From Salsuginibacillus kocurii DSM 18087 (lineage in GTDB: Bacteria > Bacillota > Bacilli > Bacillales > Marinococcaceae), in contig NZ_KB898626.1 of assembly GCF_000377705.1 (NCBI RefSeq), forward strand, positions 174,627 through 238,626: a stretch of DNA of 64,000 nt, in the 5' to 3' direction. The notes beneath the pieces are model-generated. The model did no database searches. It worked only from the letters and a program-made list of their open reading frames with translations, and was not told where the DNA came from. The stretch's first letter is position 1, and each line of letters starts with the position of its first letter. Made by a program: the position numbers and the translations under genes. This document shows, one piece after another, positions 1 to 9,033 of this stretch.

Positions 1-402
1 CTTATGCTTGACGCCCCTGAACGCCGCTTTCCGCTTTTCTCTGTCTAGCTTCACGTGCTAACGACTTGAGATCCCTTTCTCCCACTCTGCGGCGGCGACA
101 GCCTCCTCGGGGGGAGAGAAGGGCTCTGCGTCGTTAACCAAGCACGTTCCGCTTTTCTGTCTAGCTGCGGCGCCTAGAGGCTCGAGGATTTTTCTGCCCC
201 AGACTCCGAGGAGCAAGCTCCTCTACGCAGGTGCTGAAAAACTTGTCGCCTCTGAGCAAAGCGCCTCCGCTTTTCTGTCCAGCTCCTAGCGGCAGGGGCT
301 TGAGGTCATAAGCCGCTCGCCTTCAAAGTCAAAAAGCGACTTTGGCGCCGCGCGTCTTATGCTTGACGCCCCTAAACGCCGCTTTCCGCTTTTCTTTTAA
401 AT
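1..402. repeat. Modular palindromic intergenic repeat, locus 1
   Basis: This non-coding stretch is built of modules of roughly 100-120 bp, each ending in CCGCTTTTCT and mostly restarting with (T)GTCTAGCT or GTCCAGCT. The order here is end of module A, module B (with AACGACTTGAGATCCCTTT), module C (with GCTCGAGG and AACTTGTCGC), then a full module A (with GAGGTCATAAGCC and TTATGCTTGACGCCCCT). Module ends are complementary, for example AGCGGCAGGGGC against GCCCCTGAACGCCGCT, so each can fold into a long imperfect hairpin. The same modules recur at 49072-49480. It abuts the mbl stop codon and may act as a transcription end or mRNA-stabilising structure; that role is inference. Confidence 0.8.
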
Positions 403-1401
403 TTTTACTTTTTTGTTGGACATTTTGTCTAGGTTCTCTAGGATGATGCCGGTGCCGTTTACGACGCAGTGCATTGGTTCTTCGGCGACCATGACCGGAA
501 CTTTAAGTTCTTCGGATAGGAGGTCATCCATGCCGTGGAGCAGGGCACCACCACCGGTAATGATTACGCCGCGGTCGATGATGTCGGCTGATAATTCAGG
601 CGGAGTCTGCTCGAGCACCGTTTTGGCCGCATGGGTGATATGTGAAACTGACTCTTTCAAGGTATGGTAAATTTCTTCAGATGTAATGGTGATGGTCCGC
701 GGCAGGCCGCTTACCATATCGCGCCCGCGGATATCGATCTCTTCGTTGCGGCCGCGCGGAGAAACGCTTGCTACTGACATTTTAATGTCTTCAGCTGTTC
801 GTTCCCCGATTAAGAGCTTGTATTCCCGCTTAATATGATTCAAGATATCGAGGTCAAACTGATCCCCGGCGGTTTTGATGGAAGAAGCAGTTACGATGTC
901 GCCCATCGATAGAACAGCTACGTCTGTCGTGCCACCACCGATGTCTACGACCATATTACCGCTTGGCTGGAAAATATCCATGCCGGCCCCAACAGCCGCC
1001 ACCTTTGGCTCTTCTTCTAAGAAGATGTTCTTTCCGCCACTCTTTTCAGCAGCTTCACGAATCGCTTTTTGCTCGACGGAGGTGATATTAGTGGGGCAGC
1101 AAATCAAAATGCGCGGCTTGGAGAACATCCCTTTGACATTAACTTTATCAAGAAAATGCTTAAGCATCGCCTCAGTTAAATCAAAGTCGGCAATTACTCC
1201 GTCTTTCATCGGCCGGAGAGCAAGAATGTTTCCAGGGGTCCGTCCTACCATCTTAAAGGCTTCTTCCCCGACTGCCAGCGCTTTACTTGTTTGGCTGTCC
1301 ACAGCCACAACTGCTGGTTCATCTAGAACAATCCCTCTTCCCTTTACATGAATTAAAACGTTTGCGGTACCTAAGTCAATTCCAATATCTCTGCCAAACA
1401 T
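397..1401 (-). CDS. mbl: Actin-like rod-shape protein Mbl
   Basis: This is an MreB-family actin homologue that polymerises under the membrane and guides lateral cell-wall synthesis. The phosphate-binding loop (GIDLGTANVLIHVKG) is at the N-terminus and the second nucleotide motif (VVDIGGGTTDVAVLSMGD) is mid-protein. At 334 residues it has the family length. Sequence features and position downstream of spoIIID point to Mbl rather than MreB, as in B. subtilis spoIIID-mbl. The ATG is preceded by GGGAGG at good spacing. Unlike B. subtilis, a phosphodiesterase gene lies between spoIIID and mbl, and no flhO/flhP genes follow within the window. Confidence 0.96.
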   Translation of the reverse strand: MFGRDIGIDLGTANVLIHVKGRGIVLDEPAVVAVDSQTSKALAVGEEAFKMVGRTPGNILALRPMKDGVIADFDLTEAMLKHFLDKVNVKGMFSKPRILICCPTNITSVEQKAIREAAEKSGGKNIFLEEEPKVAAVGAGMDIFQPSGNMVVDIGGGTTDVAVLSMGDIVTASSIKTAGDQFDLDILNHIKREYKLLIGERTAEDIKMSVASVSPRGRNEEIDIRGRDMVSGLPRTITITSEEIYHTLKESVSHITHAAKTVLEQTPPELSADIIDRGVIITGGGALLHGMDDLLSEELKVPVMVAEEPMHCVVNGTGIILENLDKMSNKKVKI

Positions 1402-2120
1402 GCGTGATGTCCTCCCTGTTTAAAAAATGCTCGCTTCCTGTTAAGCCGCTCTTATTCAACCGCTGCTTGAATGTTTTGTCTCTGCTGCGTGACGTCGGCC
1501 TGCTACGGCTCATTTGTTGTAGTATGTTCATTTAGACTGGTGAAATATGTTAATTCGTTTGATGGACTTCGGTAAATCGCTGTACGTCTTCCTTTATGAA
1601 GACAACTGCTTACTAGCGCAAACCTGGCTGCGTTGCCTTGCGACCAACCATTGCCGCCTTCTGCCATAAACAATCGGCCAGAAAAACGAAAGCTCACAGC
1701 AAGTATACGCCCCTACCGGAAAGTATAGGCTATAAATTTGCCGAAATTAGGAAAAACAAGCTATTTTTATACGTTTCAGCGTGTGAAAATAAGAATTTCT
1801 CTTCAAATTCAAAAGACGTATCTAGCTCTATATTCTATCACAACTCCACGCTATCCAAAATAACATTTGGCACTTCTTGCAAAAATTTATCAAAAAGTTG
1901 TGCCTGCTTTAAACCGATGCGCTCAAAATAGCTTAGCTTAAGCAGAAGAGGGAGTGTGACCGTTTTTTAAGCTTGTTGATGGTCGCTTCAGGCTGCCCGC
2001 TCCCCCTAGATGTACGTAGTACCTTGGACTTTATTTTGCATGATGTAGCCTTGCCTCCTCTCCGCAGCGCACCTGGAGTCCCCCTCAGCGCTTTGCACCT
2101 GCAGAGAAGCCCGGTATTTT
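1402..2120. other. Intergenic region upstream of mbl
   Basis: About 720 bases hold no ORF that I can support. The small ORFs seen on both strands have no recognisable domain, no good ribosome binding site and unlikely composition. The mbl ribosome binding site is at the left end, and a mbl promoter is expected here but I could not pick one confidently. The 2000-2110 part is GC-rich. Confidence 0.5.
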
Positions 2121-2858
2121 TCATTTCCCTTTGCACAGATCCTGTTTTATTTGCACCGCTTCAGCAGGCATATCTGTCATCAGAGAAACCGTACCTTCGA
2201 TAAACCACTCTTTTAACAGGGTAGGATCGTTTATCGTAAACAGCCGCACTTGATAGCCTTTTTTCCAAAGCCCCCGCGCCTCATCTTTTGTTATCGTAAG
2301 TACATTTGCATGCAAAGCGTCCGCCCCGACCACATCAAGATAAAAAGCCGGTTTATATAAACCAGCCACCACAAGAGGGGCTACCTCACTTCCCGGCAGC
2401 TTCTGTCTTAAATCTGAGAGCACCGGATGAAAAAAGGAAGATAACACAAAGCGCTCCGCCGCCACACCGGACTTCACAATTTCATCTATAACCCGCTCTG
2501 CTAACCGGTAGACACGGTCCATCCCTCCCTTTAATTCCAGGTTAATTATGAGCTGATTTGCTTTCATCCATTCAAGCACATCGCCCAGAAAAGGGAGCGG
2601 TTCACCCTTAAACTCTTTAGAAAACCACACCCCCGCATCCAATTGCGCCAAGGCTTCAGCCGTGTGCTCAGCCACCAACCCGCTGCCATTAGTCGTACGC
2701 TCAAGCGTGGCATCATGAATAACAACAACTTCTTCATCTTTAGACAGAGTGACATCCAATTCAATACCCTCTGCTCCAGCCTCTACCGCTGCATTAAACG
2801 CACTTATCGTATTTTCCGGGTGCGTATAAGAAGCACCGCGATGAGCAAATATGTGCAC
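2121..2858 (-). CDS. Glycerophosphodiester phosphodiesterase
   Basis: This GDPD-family enzyme would hydrolyse glycerophosphodiesters to glycerol-3-phosphate and an alcohol. It carries the family motifs HRGASYTHPENT at the N-terminus, the metal-binding EGIELDVTLSKD, IHDATLERTTNG and NLELKGG, about 245 residues in all. I chose the GTG at 2858 because GGGGAGGGGGAGG lies just upstream; in the longer frame this Shine-Dalgarno tract would be read as an implausible Gly4 run. An ATG at 2897 is the alternative. There is no signal peptide, so a cytoplasmic enzyme is likely. It sits between spoIIID and mbl and may have been inserted there. Confidence 0.9.
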   Translation of the reverse strand: MHIFAHRGASYTHPENTISAFNAAVEAGAEGIELDVTLSKDEEVVVIHDATLERTTNGSGLVAEHTAEALAQLDAGVWFSKEFKGEPLPFLGDVLEWMKANQLIINLELKGGMDRVYRLAERVIDEIVKSGVAAERFVLSSFFHPVLSDLRQKLPGSEVAPLVVAGLYKPAFYLDVVGADALHANVLTITKDEARGLWKKGYQVRLFTINDPTLLKEWFIEGTVSLMTDMPAEAVQIKQDLCKGK

Positions 2859-3031
2859 GTCGCCTCCCCCTCCCCATACATCCATGTATACTTTCATTTT
2901 ACCTTTTTGCCGAAAGCAACACACGCCTTCCGCCTCATTTTCCCCACCAAAAAACGACCCACCACCAGTCCATTCTGATGATAAGGTCGCGCCATCTCAT
3001 GTATCTATACCGCCCTGGCTTGCCTACCTAC

Positions 3032-3301
3032 TCACATCTTCGCCAACTCCCCCTTCGACTTATGGTACTTTACCTTTGTCGCCTCGCCCCCGCGCAAATG
3101 CCGAATCGATTTATGATATTCAAGAATCACTTTGACCTCATTCGCCAAGTCGGGATCAATCTCAGGTAAACGCTCAGTCATATCCTTATGAACGGTGCTC
3201 TTTGACACACCGAACTCCTTCGCAATCGTCCGCACCGTCTTCCGGGTTTCCACGAGATGCCTTCCAATCTTGATCGTTCGCTCTTTGATGTAGTCGTGCA
3301 C
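3032..3301 (-). CDS. spoIIID: Sporulation transcription factor SpoIIID
   Basis: SpoIIID is the small mother-cell DNA-binding regulator acting between sigma-E and sigma-K. The 89-residue product is close to the usual 93. It has the helix-turn-helix segment TIAKEFGVSKSTVHKDMTER followed by the basic C-terminal region (YHKSIRHLRGGEATKVKYHK) that contributes to DNA binding. The start is GTG at 3301, with GAGGCGAGGGG upstream. Its placement upstream of mbl matches B. subtilis. The C-terminus lacks the last few acidic residues of the B. subtilis protein. Confidence 0.97.
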   Translation of the reverse strand: MHDYIKERTIKIGRHLVETRKTVRTIAKEFGVSKSTVHKDMTERLPEIDPDLANEVKVILEYHKSIRHLRGGEATKVKYHKSKGELAKM

Positions 3302-3798
3302 ACCCCTCGCCTCCCTAAGCAGCTTTAGATGACTTGCTACATTTTATTAGCCGAGATACGAAGATATACCAGCTCCCTTTTAATTTAGAAAAGAAGGACG
3401 AGCACGTCTCATCTTAGGGACAAGCGACTTGCAGCCCGGAAGCGGCTCACCATCCCACTTTCACCGCCGGACAAGATAAATTGAAATTTCCTTAAAAATT
3501 TGTCTTCTTTTTTTTATTATAGCTACGTTGTTCAACAGAAGCCGACAGCAGCACGGATAATACAGACGAAAGCCCGCGGCCAAAACTTGATGGGAACGCG
3601 CTCCCACCACCAGGCAGACAAAGCACTGCCTGGTCATAACCGCCTGGAAATAAACGCTCAATCTCACTCGAGACGTTTAGAGCAAATGTTGAGCGCCACT
3701 CCCAACCATATGCCCGTCGAACCGCAATTATTCCACCGACTTACAAGACTATGGCGGGAGTTCCCGTCAAGAGCGGCGTCAGCCAACAACCAGCAAGA

Positions 3799-3938
3799 GG
3801 CGCGCCGCAACTTGATTGCGGCACTCCGTGACCGGGAGACGTCATGCCACAACCAGGAGACGGCACGCAACAACCGAGAGACCGCACGCCACGACCCGGG
3901 GGACTCACTCCACAACCGAGAGGCGGCACTCCACAACT
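3799..3938. repeat. Degenerate 21-bp tandem repeat, array 1
   Basis: Five clear 21-bp units run from 3834 to 3938, with one or two more decayed units to the left. Read on the minus strand the units resemble GAGTGCCGCCTCTCGGTTGTG, with conserved GxGTGC and a CTC/TCTC core. The same unit type occurs at 4010-4093 and 24825-24908. Confidence 0.75.
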
Positions 3939-4009
3939 GATGCAAGCAGGAATCCGTGACTGCGCAACACAGGTGGGACTCTGCGCAAGGCCGGTCCATC
4001 ACACTACAT

Positions 4010-4093
4010 CGCACTCTCCTCGCGACACGCCGCACTCTTCCCGCTTCACGCTGCACTCTTCCCGCGACACGCTGCACCCTCCTCGCGACACGC
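4010..4093. repeat. Degenerate 21-bp tandem repeat, array 2
   Basis: Four consecutive 21-bp units start at 4010, 4031, 4052 and 4073. On the minus strand they read like GAGTGCGGCGTGTCGCGGGA. They match each other at most positions and share the GAGTGC-G-GT core with the arrays at 3.8 kb and 24.8 kb. Confidence 0.8.
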
Positions 4094-4241
4094 CGCACGC
4101 CGAGGTATGAGCTCCTTCTCTCGTCCTCGATGTGCCGCTTCGGTCCGCTCCGCTGCCCTGCGCTTAGTAATCCTCGGTCTGGCCTTTGCAAAAGCGTTAA
4201 GCTTCCGTCCCTGGGCCCGGCAGCAAAGTGCCCATGGAAAA

Positions 4242-4277
4242 AAGCGTCCGCCCCCTCTTATTAGGGAACGGACGCTT
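4242..4277 (-). terminator. Rho-independent terminator of the exonuclease gene
   Basis: A perfect 9-bp stem (AAGCGTCCG / CGGACGCTT) is followed on the minus strand by a run of T. It lies just past the stop codon of the gene at 4293-4958. Confidence 0.85.
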
Positions 4278-4292
4278 GCGGCGTCTTGTCTT

Positions 4293-4958
4293 CTATAATG
4301 GGAGGACGCGGCCGCCCTCTTTCTTTGTTACATCCAAGAGGTCTGCTAGGGTTGTTTTGCCACGGTCTTGGAGGTGGCGTAGGAGTTCGACGTAGAGATG
4401 GGCGGTGGTGAGTGCGTCGCCCAGGGCACTGTGGCGTTCGTAGATGTTGGTGCCGAAGCTGAGGGCGTAGTGTTCGAGGTCGCGCATGTCCCAGGATGGG
4501 TTGAGGTAGCCAATGAGGTCGAGGGTGTCGAAGGCGAGTGGTTCGTCGAAGCTGTATTTCTGGCGCTGGAGTTCTTTTTTTAGGACTAGGATGTCAAAGG
4601 CGAGGTAGTGGCCGACCCAGCCGCTGCTGTTGCAGTGTTCGACGTATCGGTAAAAGGATTCGATTGCTTCAAAGGAGGTAGGGGCTTCGGCTACGTCTTC
4701 AGTTCGAATGCCGGTTAGTTCGGTGATCTCAGCTGGAATGTCGCGTTCTGGGTTGACGTAGGTTTGAAAGGTCTGGTCGCTGACGCGTAGACCGTCGACG
4801 TGCACGGCGCCGATTTCGATGAGTCGGTCTTTGGCTCCGACAGCAAATCCGGTTGCTTCGGTGTCGAAGACAGTGAATGACAGGTCGCAAATGGGTGTGT
4901 TGAGCGGCTGTTCGCACGCTAATTGATAGTGAAGGTGTTTCTTTTTCCAAAACATCAT
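4293..4958 (-). CDS. DnaQ-like 3'-5' exonuclease
   Basis: This 221-residue protein has the DEDDh exonuclease fold of the DNA polymerase III epsilon family. The Exo I motif is FDTEATG near residue 31, Exo II is GHYLAFD in the middle, and Exo III is HSALGDAL with the catalytic His and Asp. It would cleave DNA or RNA from the 3' end with two metal ions; its substrate is not known. The start is the first of two ATGs after GAGAGG. It is downstream of a DUF294 protein and an acetate-type symporter, a linkage also familiar from Gram-negative genomes, which suggests a signalling or nucleotide-turnover role rather than replication proofreading. That role is inference. Confidence 0.88.
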   Translation of the reverse strand: MMFWKKKHLHYQLACEQPLNTPICDLSFTVFDTEATGFAVGAKDRLIEIGAVHVDGLRVSDQTFQTYVNPERDIPAEITELTGIRTEDVAEAPTSFEAIESFYRYVEHCNSSGWVGHYLAFDILVLKKELQRQKYSFDEPLAFDTLDLIGYLNPSWDMRDLEHYALSFGTNIYERHSALGDALTTAHLYVELLRHLQDRGKTTLADLLDVTKKEGGRVLPL

Positions 4959-5465
4959 AGCTGGACCTCTCCTCTACGCAGCCTTATAGTGGTTGTTTCC
5001 GTACAGGCGTGAGCGGTGGGACGTGTTTGGTCTAGTTTCTTCTATTAAATAGCGGGGCTATTCATAGAAACATTTCTATTGTAAACGGATACAAGATTTA
5101 ATTTTAAGAAAAATCAGGCTACGGTATTTATTATAACCGGTGGTGATAGATTTGTCATTTTTATGAATGGCCCGTTTGCTTATTAAGAAGGGGCTGTCTC
5201 CTCAGTCCTCGTGGGCAAAAACAGCTGGAATGTGGCTCGCTTTCACCACAGGCACACGGGCGAGCACGACTTCATGTGCACTACGGTTGCTCGCACCGTG
5301 TCTTCTTTGCTGCGGATCAGCGGTTCAACCTTCTTGAAAGTCGCAATAGCTCACTGCGGAGCCTTTGCTCTGTCGCTGTTGCCTGCATGAGTCTCTCTCC
5401 TCTGTACCCAGCTGCCTTTTCTCCCGTAAACGAACCGCTTGTGACCGCCCGTTTTATAGAACGTT
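4959..5465. other. Intergenic region, exonuclease to DUF294 gene
   Basis: About 510 bases hold no supported gene. The part near 5045-5150 is AT-rich and may hold the exonuclease promoter. The part near 5180-5450 is GC-richer and has no recognisable gene or clear hairpin. Confidence 0.4.
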
Positions 5466-7391
5466 CTATTGCATGCCAAAAGAGGCAAGCATCTGGTTTT
5501 GCAAAGAGCGGATCGTTTTGAGCGCGAGAATCAGCTCTTCTTTATCTCGTGTTTTCATTTGCCGGAAATAAAGCTCGCTAGAAGGGCTCTCCCCGCGCTG
5601 GTGGGCTGCCCAGCCTTGAGAAACGCGGATATGGAGTACTACTTCATAGGCAAACTGTAATTCATCGGCAAATGCTTCACTGATTACGCCTTGCTTTAAT
5701 AAGAAGTCAATTCGCTCTTTCGGTGTACCTTCTATCATGCCGTTTTTCGTGCTTAGAATCTGGAGCGAATGGTGGAGTGGAAAAAGAGCGTTCTTTTTTA
5801 TATCTATCGTTTCTTTTTTCATGCGGAACAAAGCACGTATTGGATGGTCCAGGGTTGGCACCGGGTTATGTTTTTCTTCTTCAGCGGCCCGGTACAAAAA
5901 GATGCGTGAACTTTGCAGTTGTTCATTTACCATGCCTTTAAAGCGATCGGCGAGCATGTCGTCTCCGTATAAAAAACGGAAGGAGAGAAAGTTATGACCG
6001 AGCAGGATGTTTTCATTCGTCGCGCGCAGCCCCCACGTTCTCAGGCGTTCCTGCCAGCGCGTAATCGTACCTCGCCACGACGCAAAGCTGGCCATCATAT
6101 TGCCATCACATGGCTTATAACCGGCGTGCTCTAACCAGGCTGTAATTTTTTCACCTAGAGCTGTGAAGTACGCTTTCCCTTTCTCCGCCTCTACTTCCGC
6201 TTCTTCGTAGACGAGAAAATGATCCTGGTCGGTGAGCAAGAATTGTTCCCCGCGGCCGCCGCTTCCCATTTGAAAAAAGGCAAACGCTGCCGGCGGTCTG
6301 CCATGGACGGCTGTCACTTCTTCGACAGCGAGGTCCACGCAATGGCGCACGAGCCGGTCATATAGCGTCGTGATCACATCCATTGTGTGAAGCGTCGGCA
6401 TCTCGTCTTCGATCAAATTGTGCAGCACGCTGTAAATGGCGTTCTTCACATCTGGCAGGGTTTGTTCATCCGAAGACTCAATTTCTTGCAAGATGTCAAA
6501 CTGCCCCCGGTTCTTTTTGCGCAAAAGGTCGGAGAGAGTGACCATGCCGACCGGATTCAATCCATCTGTCACCGGCAAATGCTTGACGCCATTCTTTAAA
6601 AACGTAGACATTGCTTCATAATAATACGCATTGCGGTGAATGGTGACGGGGTCAATTGTTGCAATTTCTCCCGCCGTCATCTTTTCATTTCCACCGACCG
6701 AAACGACACGCTGGACGAGATCTTTTTCTGTAATGATGCCAAGCAAACAATCGTCCTGGTCAACGACAAGGGCCGAGCTGGTACTTTCTTCTACCATGGT
6801 CCGCGCCACTTCATCAACTGGTGTATGCTCACGCACGGCAAGGGGCGGCTCATTCATCAAATCCTGGACACGGCGGATGAACGGGTCGCTTTCTCCCCAC
6901 TGATTAGCCAGTTTCACCTGTTCAGCAAGTGAAGCGTAAATCTCACGAAGACGCGCTGCTACTTGCCGAAGCACAAAAGCGCGCACATTTTCATCATGCC
7001 ACCTTGCTTCTAATACTTCATAAGGGATCCGCAGGCAAACGGCTGGTTCAACCGCCCGTACCTCGACGGTAAACGCTTCTTCGTGCGCGTTTTCTTCCCC
7101 GAGAAAATCTGCGAGGCTGGAAAAGCCGATCATTTCCCCGCTTTCAAGTACCTCCAGCACTTCCTGGTCTTCACGCTTGCTGCCCGTCTGCACACACACT
7201 TCCGTCACGCCTTGAAGAATCAATAACAGCCCTTCACGCGGAGATTTGGCATAGAGTACTTTTTCATGTTTTTGATATGAATTTAACTCACATTGGTCTA
7301 ACAACGACCGAAATTCAGCGGCAGTTGCACCGCTGAAAATCGGATGGTTCTCGACCTTGTTCATGAATTCTTTATTTTCCCGAAGCATCAT
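5466..7391 (-). CDS. cNMP-binding/CBS/DUF294 nucleotidyltransferase-like protein
   Basis: This large cytoplasmic protein (about 641 residues) joins a cyclic-nucleotide-binding-like domain (roughly residues 10-125), a pair of CBS domains (about 160-285), and a DUF294 nucleotidyltransferase domain with the motif GSGGRGEQFLLTDQDH (about 365-380), followed by the DUF294 C-terminal domain. The domain set resembles regulatory proteins related to GlnD-type uridylyltransferases. I chose the ATG at 7391, which has GAGG nine bases upstream and overlaps the symporter's end by about 20 bases; an upstream ATG at 7409 lacks a binding site. Overlap with the symporter gene implies translational coupling, so a role in sensing acetate or energy state is plausible but unproven. 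Confidence 0.88.
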   Translation of the reverse strand: MMLRENKEFMNKVENHPIFSGATAAEFRSLLDQCELNSYQKHEKVLYAKSPREGLLLILQGVTEVCVQTGSKREDQEVLEVLESGEMIGFSSLADFLGEENAHEEAFTVEVRAVEPAVCLRIPYEVLEARWHDENVRAFVLRQVAARLREIYASLAEQVKLANQWGESDPFIRRVQDLMNEPPLAVREHTPVDEVARTMVEESTSSALVVDQDDCLLGIITEKDLVQRVVSVGGNEKMTAGEIATIDPVTIHRNAYYYEAMSTFLKNGVKHLPVTDGLNPVGMVTLSDLLRKKNRGQFDILQEIESSDEQTLPDVKNAIYSVLHNLIEDEMPTLHTMDVITTLYDRLVRHCVDLAVEEVTAVHGRPPAAFAFFQMGSGGRGEQFLLTDQDHFLVYEEAEVEAEKGKAYFTALGEKITAWLEHAGYKPCDGNMMASFASWRGTITRWQERLRTWGLRATNENILLGHNFLSFRFLYGDDMLADRFKGMVNEQLQSSRIFLYRAAEEEKHNPVPTLDHPIRALFRMKKETIDIKKNALFPLHHSLQILSTKNGMIEGTPKERIDFLLKQGVISEAFADELQFAYEVVLHIRVSQGWAAHQRGESPSSELYFRQMKTRDKEELILALKTIRSLQNQMLASFGMQ

Positions 7392-9033
7392 CCATCCATA
7401 CCTCGCCATCTTTATACGTCATTTGTTCTGGGTAGCGCAGGTCAGTGGCTTCATCTTGCAAGCGCTGCGGCGGTTCTTTGGTCAGCTTGGAGACGACGAT
7501 GACAAGAATGAAGTTCACAATAACTCCAAAGAGTCCAGATCCTGTATCTTCAATGCCAAAGAGGATAAAGCCGTTCATAGCTAAGAAGATATAGCTAAGC
7601 GTAGTGATGAGTCCACCGAGCATACCAGCAATGGCCCCTTTAGAATTCATACGTGACCACCAAACACCGAGGAATAGTACCGGGAAGAACGTTCCACCGG
7701 CAAGCCCGAAGGCCCAAGCTACAATTTGTGTAATAACACCAGGTGGGTCAAGTGCTAACAGCCCGGCAATGATCGTTGCGGTAAATATCGCAATCCGTCC
7801 AGCCTTTAAACGTCTTGCATCAGTTGCTTGCGGATTAACGAGGCGATAATAAATATCGTGCGCAAACGAAGAAGAAACCGTAATCAACAAACCACCGGCT
7901 GTTGATAAGGCGGCAGCCATTGCACCTGCTGCGATCAGACCAATTACAAATGTGCCCAGATTTGCAATTTCAGGTGTAGCCATCACGACAATGTCGGCAT
8001 CAATGATTAAGTCTTCCCACGTTAATTCGCCCTGATCGCCTGTAGCGGTCACTTCTAACAACCCTGTATTCAGCCACGGTTCCGTCCAGGCTGGCAAATC
8101 ATCAAGTGGCTCTCCCACCACATCGTTCATAATAACGAAGCGAGAAAACGCTGCATAAGCCGGAGCGGATAAATAAAGAATTCCAATGAATAAAAGCGCC
8201 CACGCCCCGCTCCAACGAGCCGCTTTCATCGTGGATACGGTATAGAAACGAACGATAACGTGCGGAAGCGCTGCCGTTCCTACCATTAATGTAAAGAGCA
8301 AAGCGATAAACTGAGCCCGACTTCCTTCGTCAAAAGGTGCGAAATATTCAGTCAGTCCGATTTCTTGGTCAATCGCGCCGAGCTCATCGACCACGTTACC
8401 GTATGTAAGCCACGGCAGCGGGTTTCCAGTGATTTGCAAAGACATAAAGATAATTGGAATAATATAAGCCGTAATTAAAATGATGTACTGAGCCACCTGC
8501 GTCCAGGTAACCCCTTTCATACCACCAAGCGTGGCATAAATCGCGATAATAAATACACCGATTAAAACCCCGACCCAGGACGGAATACTGAGCAAACGCC
8601 CAATCACCACGCCCGACCCGGATAACTGCCCAATTAAATAAGTAAAACTAATAATAATCGTTGCAATTGCTGCAATTAAACGAGCCGTATTACTGTCAAA
8701 ACGGTCACCAATAAACTCAGGTACTGTGAATCTTCCATACTTTCGCAGCTGAGGAGCTAACAAAAAGGTAAGCAGCAAATAGCCACCCGTCCAGCCCATA
8801 ATATAAGCCAGACCGTCATAACCCATCAGCATAACCGTACCGGCCATCCCGATAAACGAAGCGGCACTCATCCAGTCTCCGCCAATGGCCATCCCGTTCC
8901 AGAATGGCGGGATCCCCCGGCTGGCTACGTAAAAGTCAGACGTAGCTTTCGCCCGATGATAGATTGAAATACCAATATAAAGGGCAAACGTTAAAAGTAT
9001 CAGTGTCAGTGAAACTAAAGTTTGTTGATCCAT
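7372..9033 (-). CDS. Sodium:solute symporter, acetate/monocarboxylate type
   Basis: A 553-residue polytopic membrane protein of the SSS family, similar in type to ActP/MctC/YwcA, with about 13 hydrophobic segments. It starts with a short outside tail and TM1, then the ASRGIPPFWNGMAIGGDWMS signature, and has the conserved AMAAALSTAGGLLITVSSSF segment late in the protein. It probably imports acetate or another short monocarboxylate with sodium or protons. The ATG at 9033 is preceded by AAGGGGGT. The DUF485 partner gene lies 404 bases upstream, as in ywcB-ywcA-type pairs, and the DUF294 gene overlaps its end. Confidence 0.92.
   Translation of the reverse strand: MDQQTLVSLTLILLTFALYIGISIYHRAKATSDFYVASRGIPPFWNGMAIGGDWMSAASFIGMAGTVMLMGYDGLAYIMGWTGGYLLLTFLLAPQLRKYGRFTVPEFIGDRFDSNTARLIAAIATIIISFTYLIGQLSGSGVVIGRLLSIPSWVGVLIGVFIIAIYATLGGMKGVTWTQVAQYIILITAYIIPIIFMSLQITGNPLPWLTYGNVVDELGAIDQEIGLTEYFAPFDEGSRAQFIALLFTLMVGTAALPHVIVRFYTVSTMKAARWSGAWALLFIGILYLSAPAYAAFSRFVIMNDVVGEPLDDLPAWTEPWLNTGLLEVTATGDQGELTWEDLIIDADIVVMATPEIANLGTFVIGLIAAGAMAAALSTAGGLLITVSSSFAHDIYYRLVNPQATDARRLKAGRIAIFTATIIAGLLALDPPGVITQIVAWAFGLAGGTFFPVLFLGVWWSRMNSKGAIAGMLGGLITTLSYIFLAMNGFILFGIEDTGSGLFGVIVNFILVIVVSKLTKEPPQRLQDEATDLRYPEQMTYKDGEVWMDDASGK

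Larger units (their letters stand above)
3302..4292. other. GC-rich intergenic region with 21-bp repeats
   Basis: About 990 bases lie between spoIIID and the exonuclease gene. The right half is unusually GC-rich and holds two arrays of degenerate 21-bp repeats and a terminator hairpin. ORFs on both strands through this region arise because 21 is a multiple of three, giving 7-residue repeating nonsense-like peptides; none looks like a real gene. Confidence 0.6.

Noticed and set aside
1-402. Possible CRISPR array or tRNA cluster in the repetitive left edge
   Set aside because: Repeat units are too long and irregular for CRISPR, there are no unique spacers, and no tRNA cloverleaf is seen.
3500-3940. 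146-residue plus-strand ORF
   Set aside because: It runs through the 21-bp repeats and has no domain or binding site; the open frame follows from the repeat length being a multiple of three.
3664-4191. 175-residue minus-strand ORF with RRVARRV-type repeats
   Set aside because: It is the other reading of the same repeats; opposing ORFs both stay open, so neither is supported as coding.
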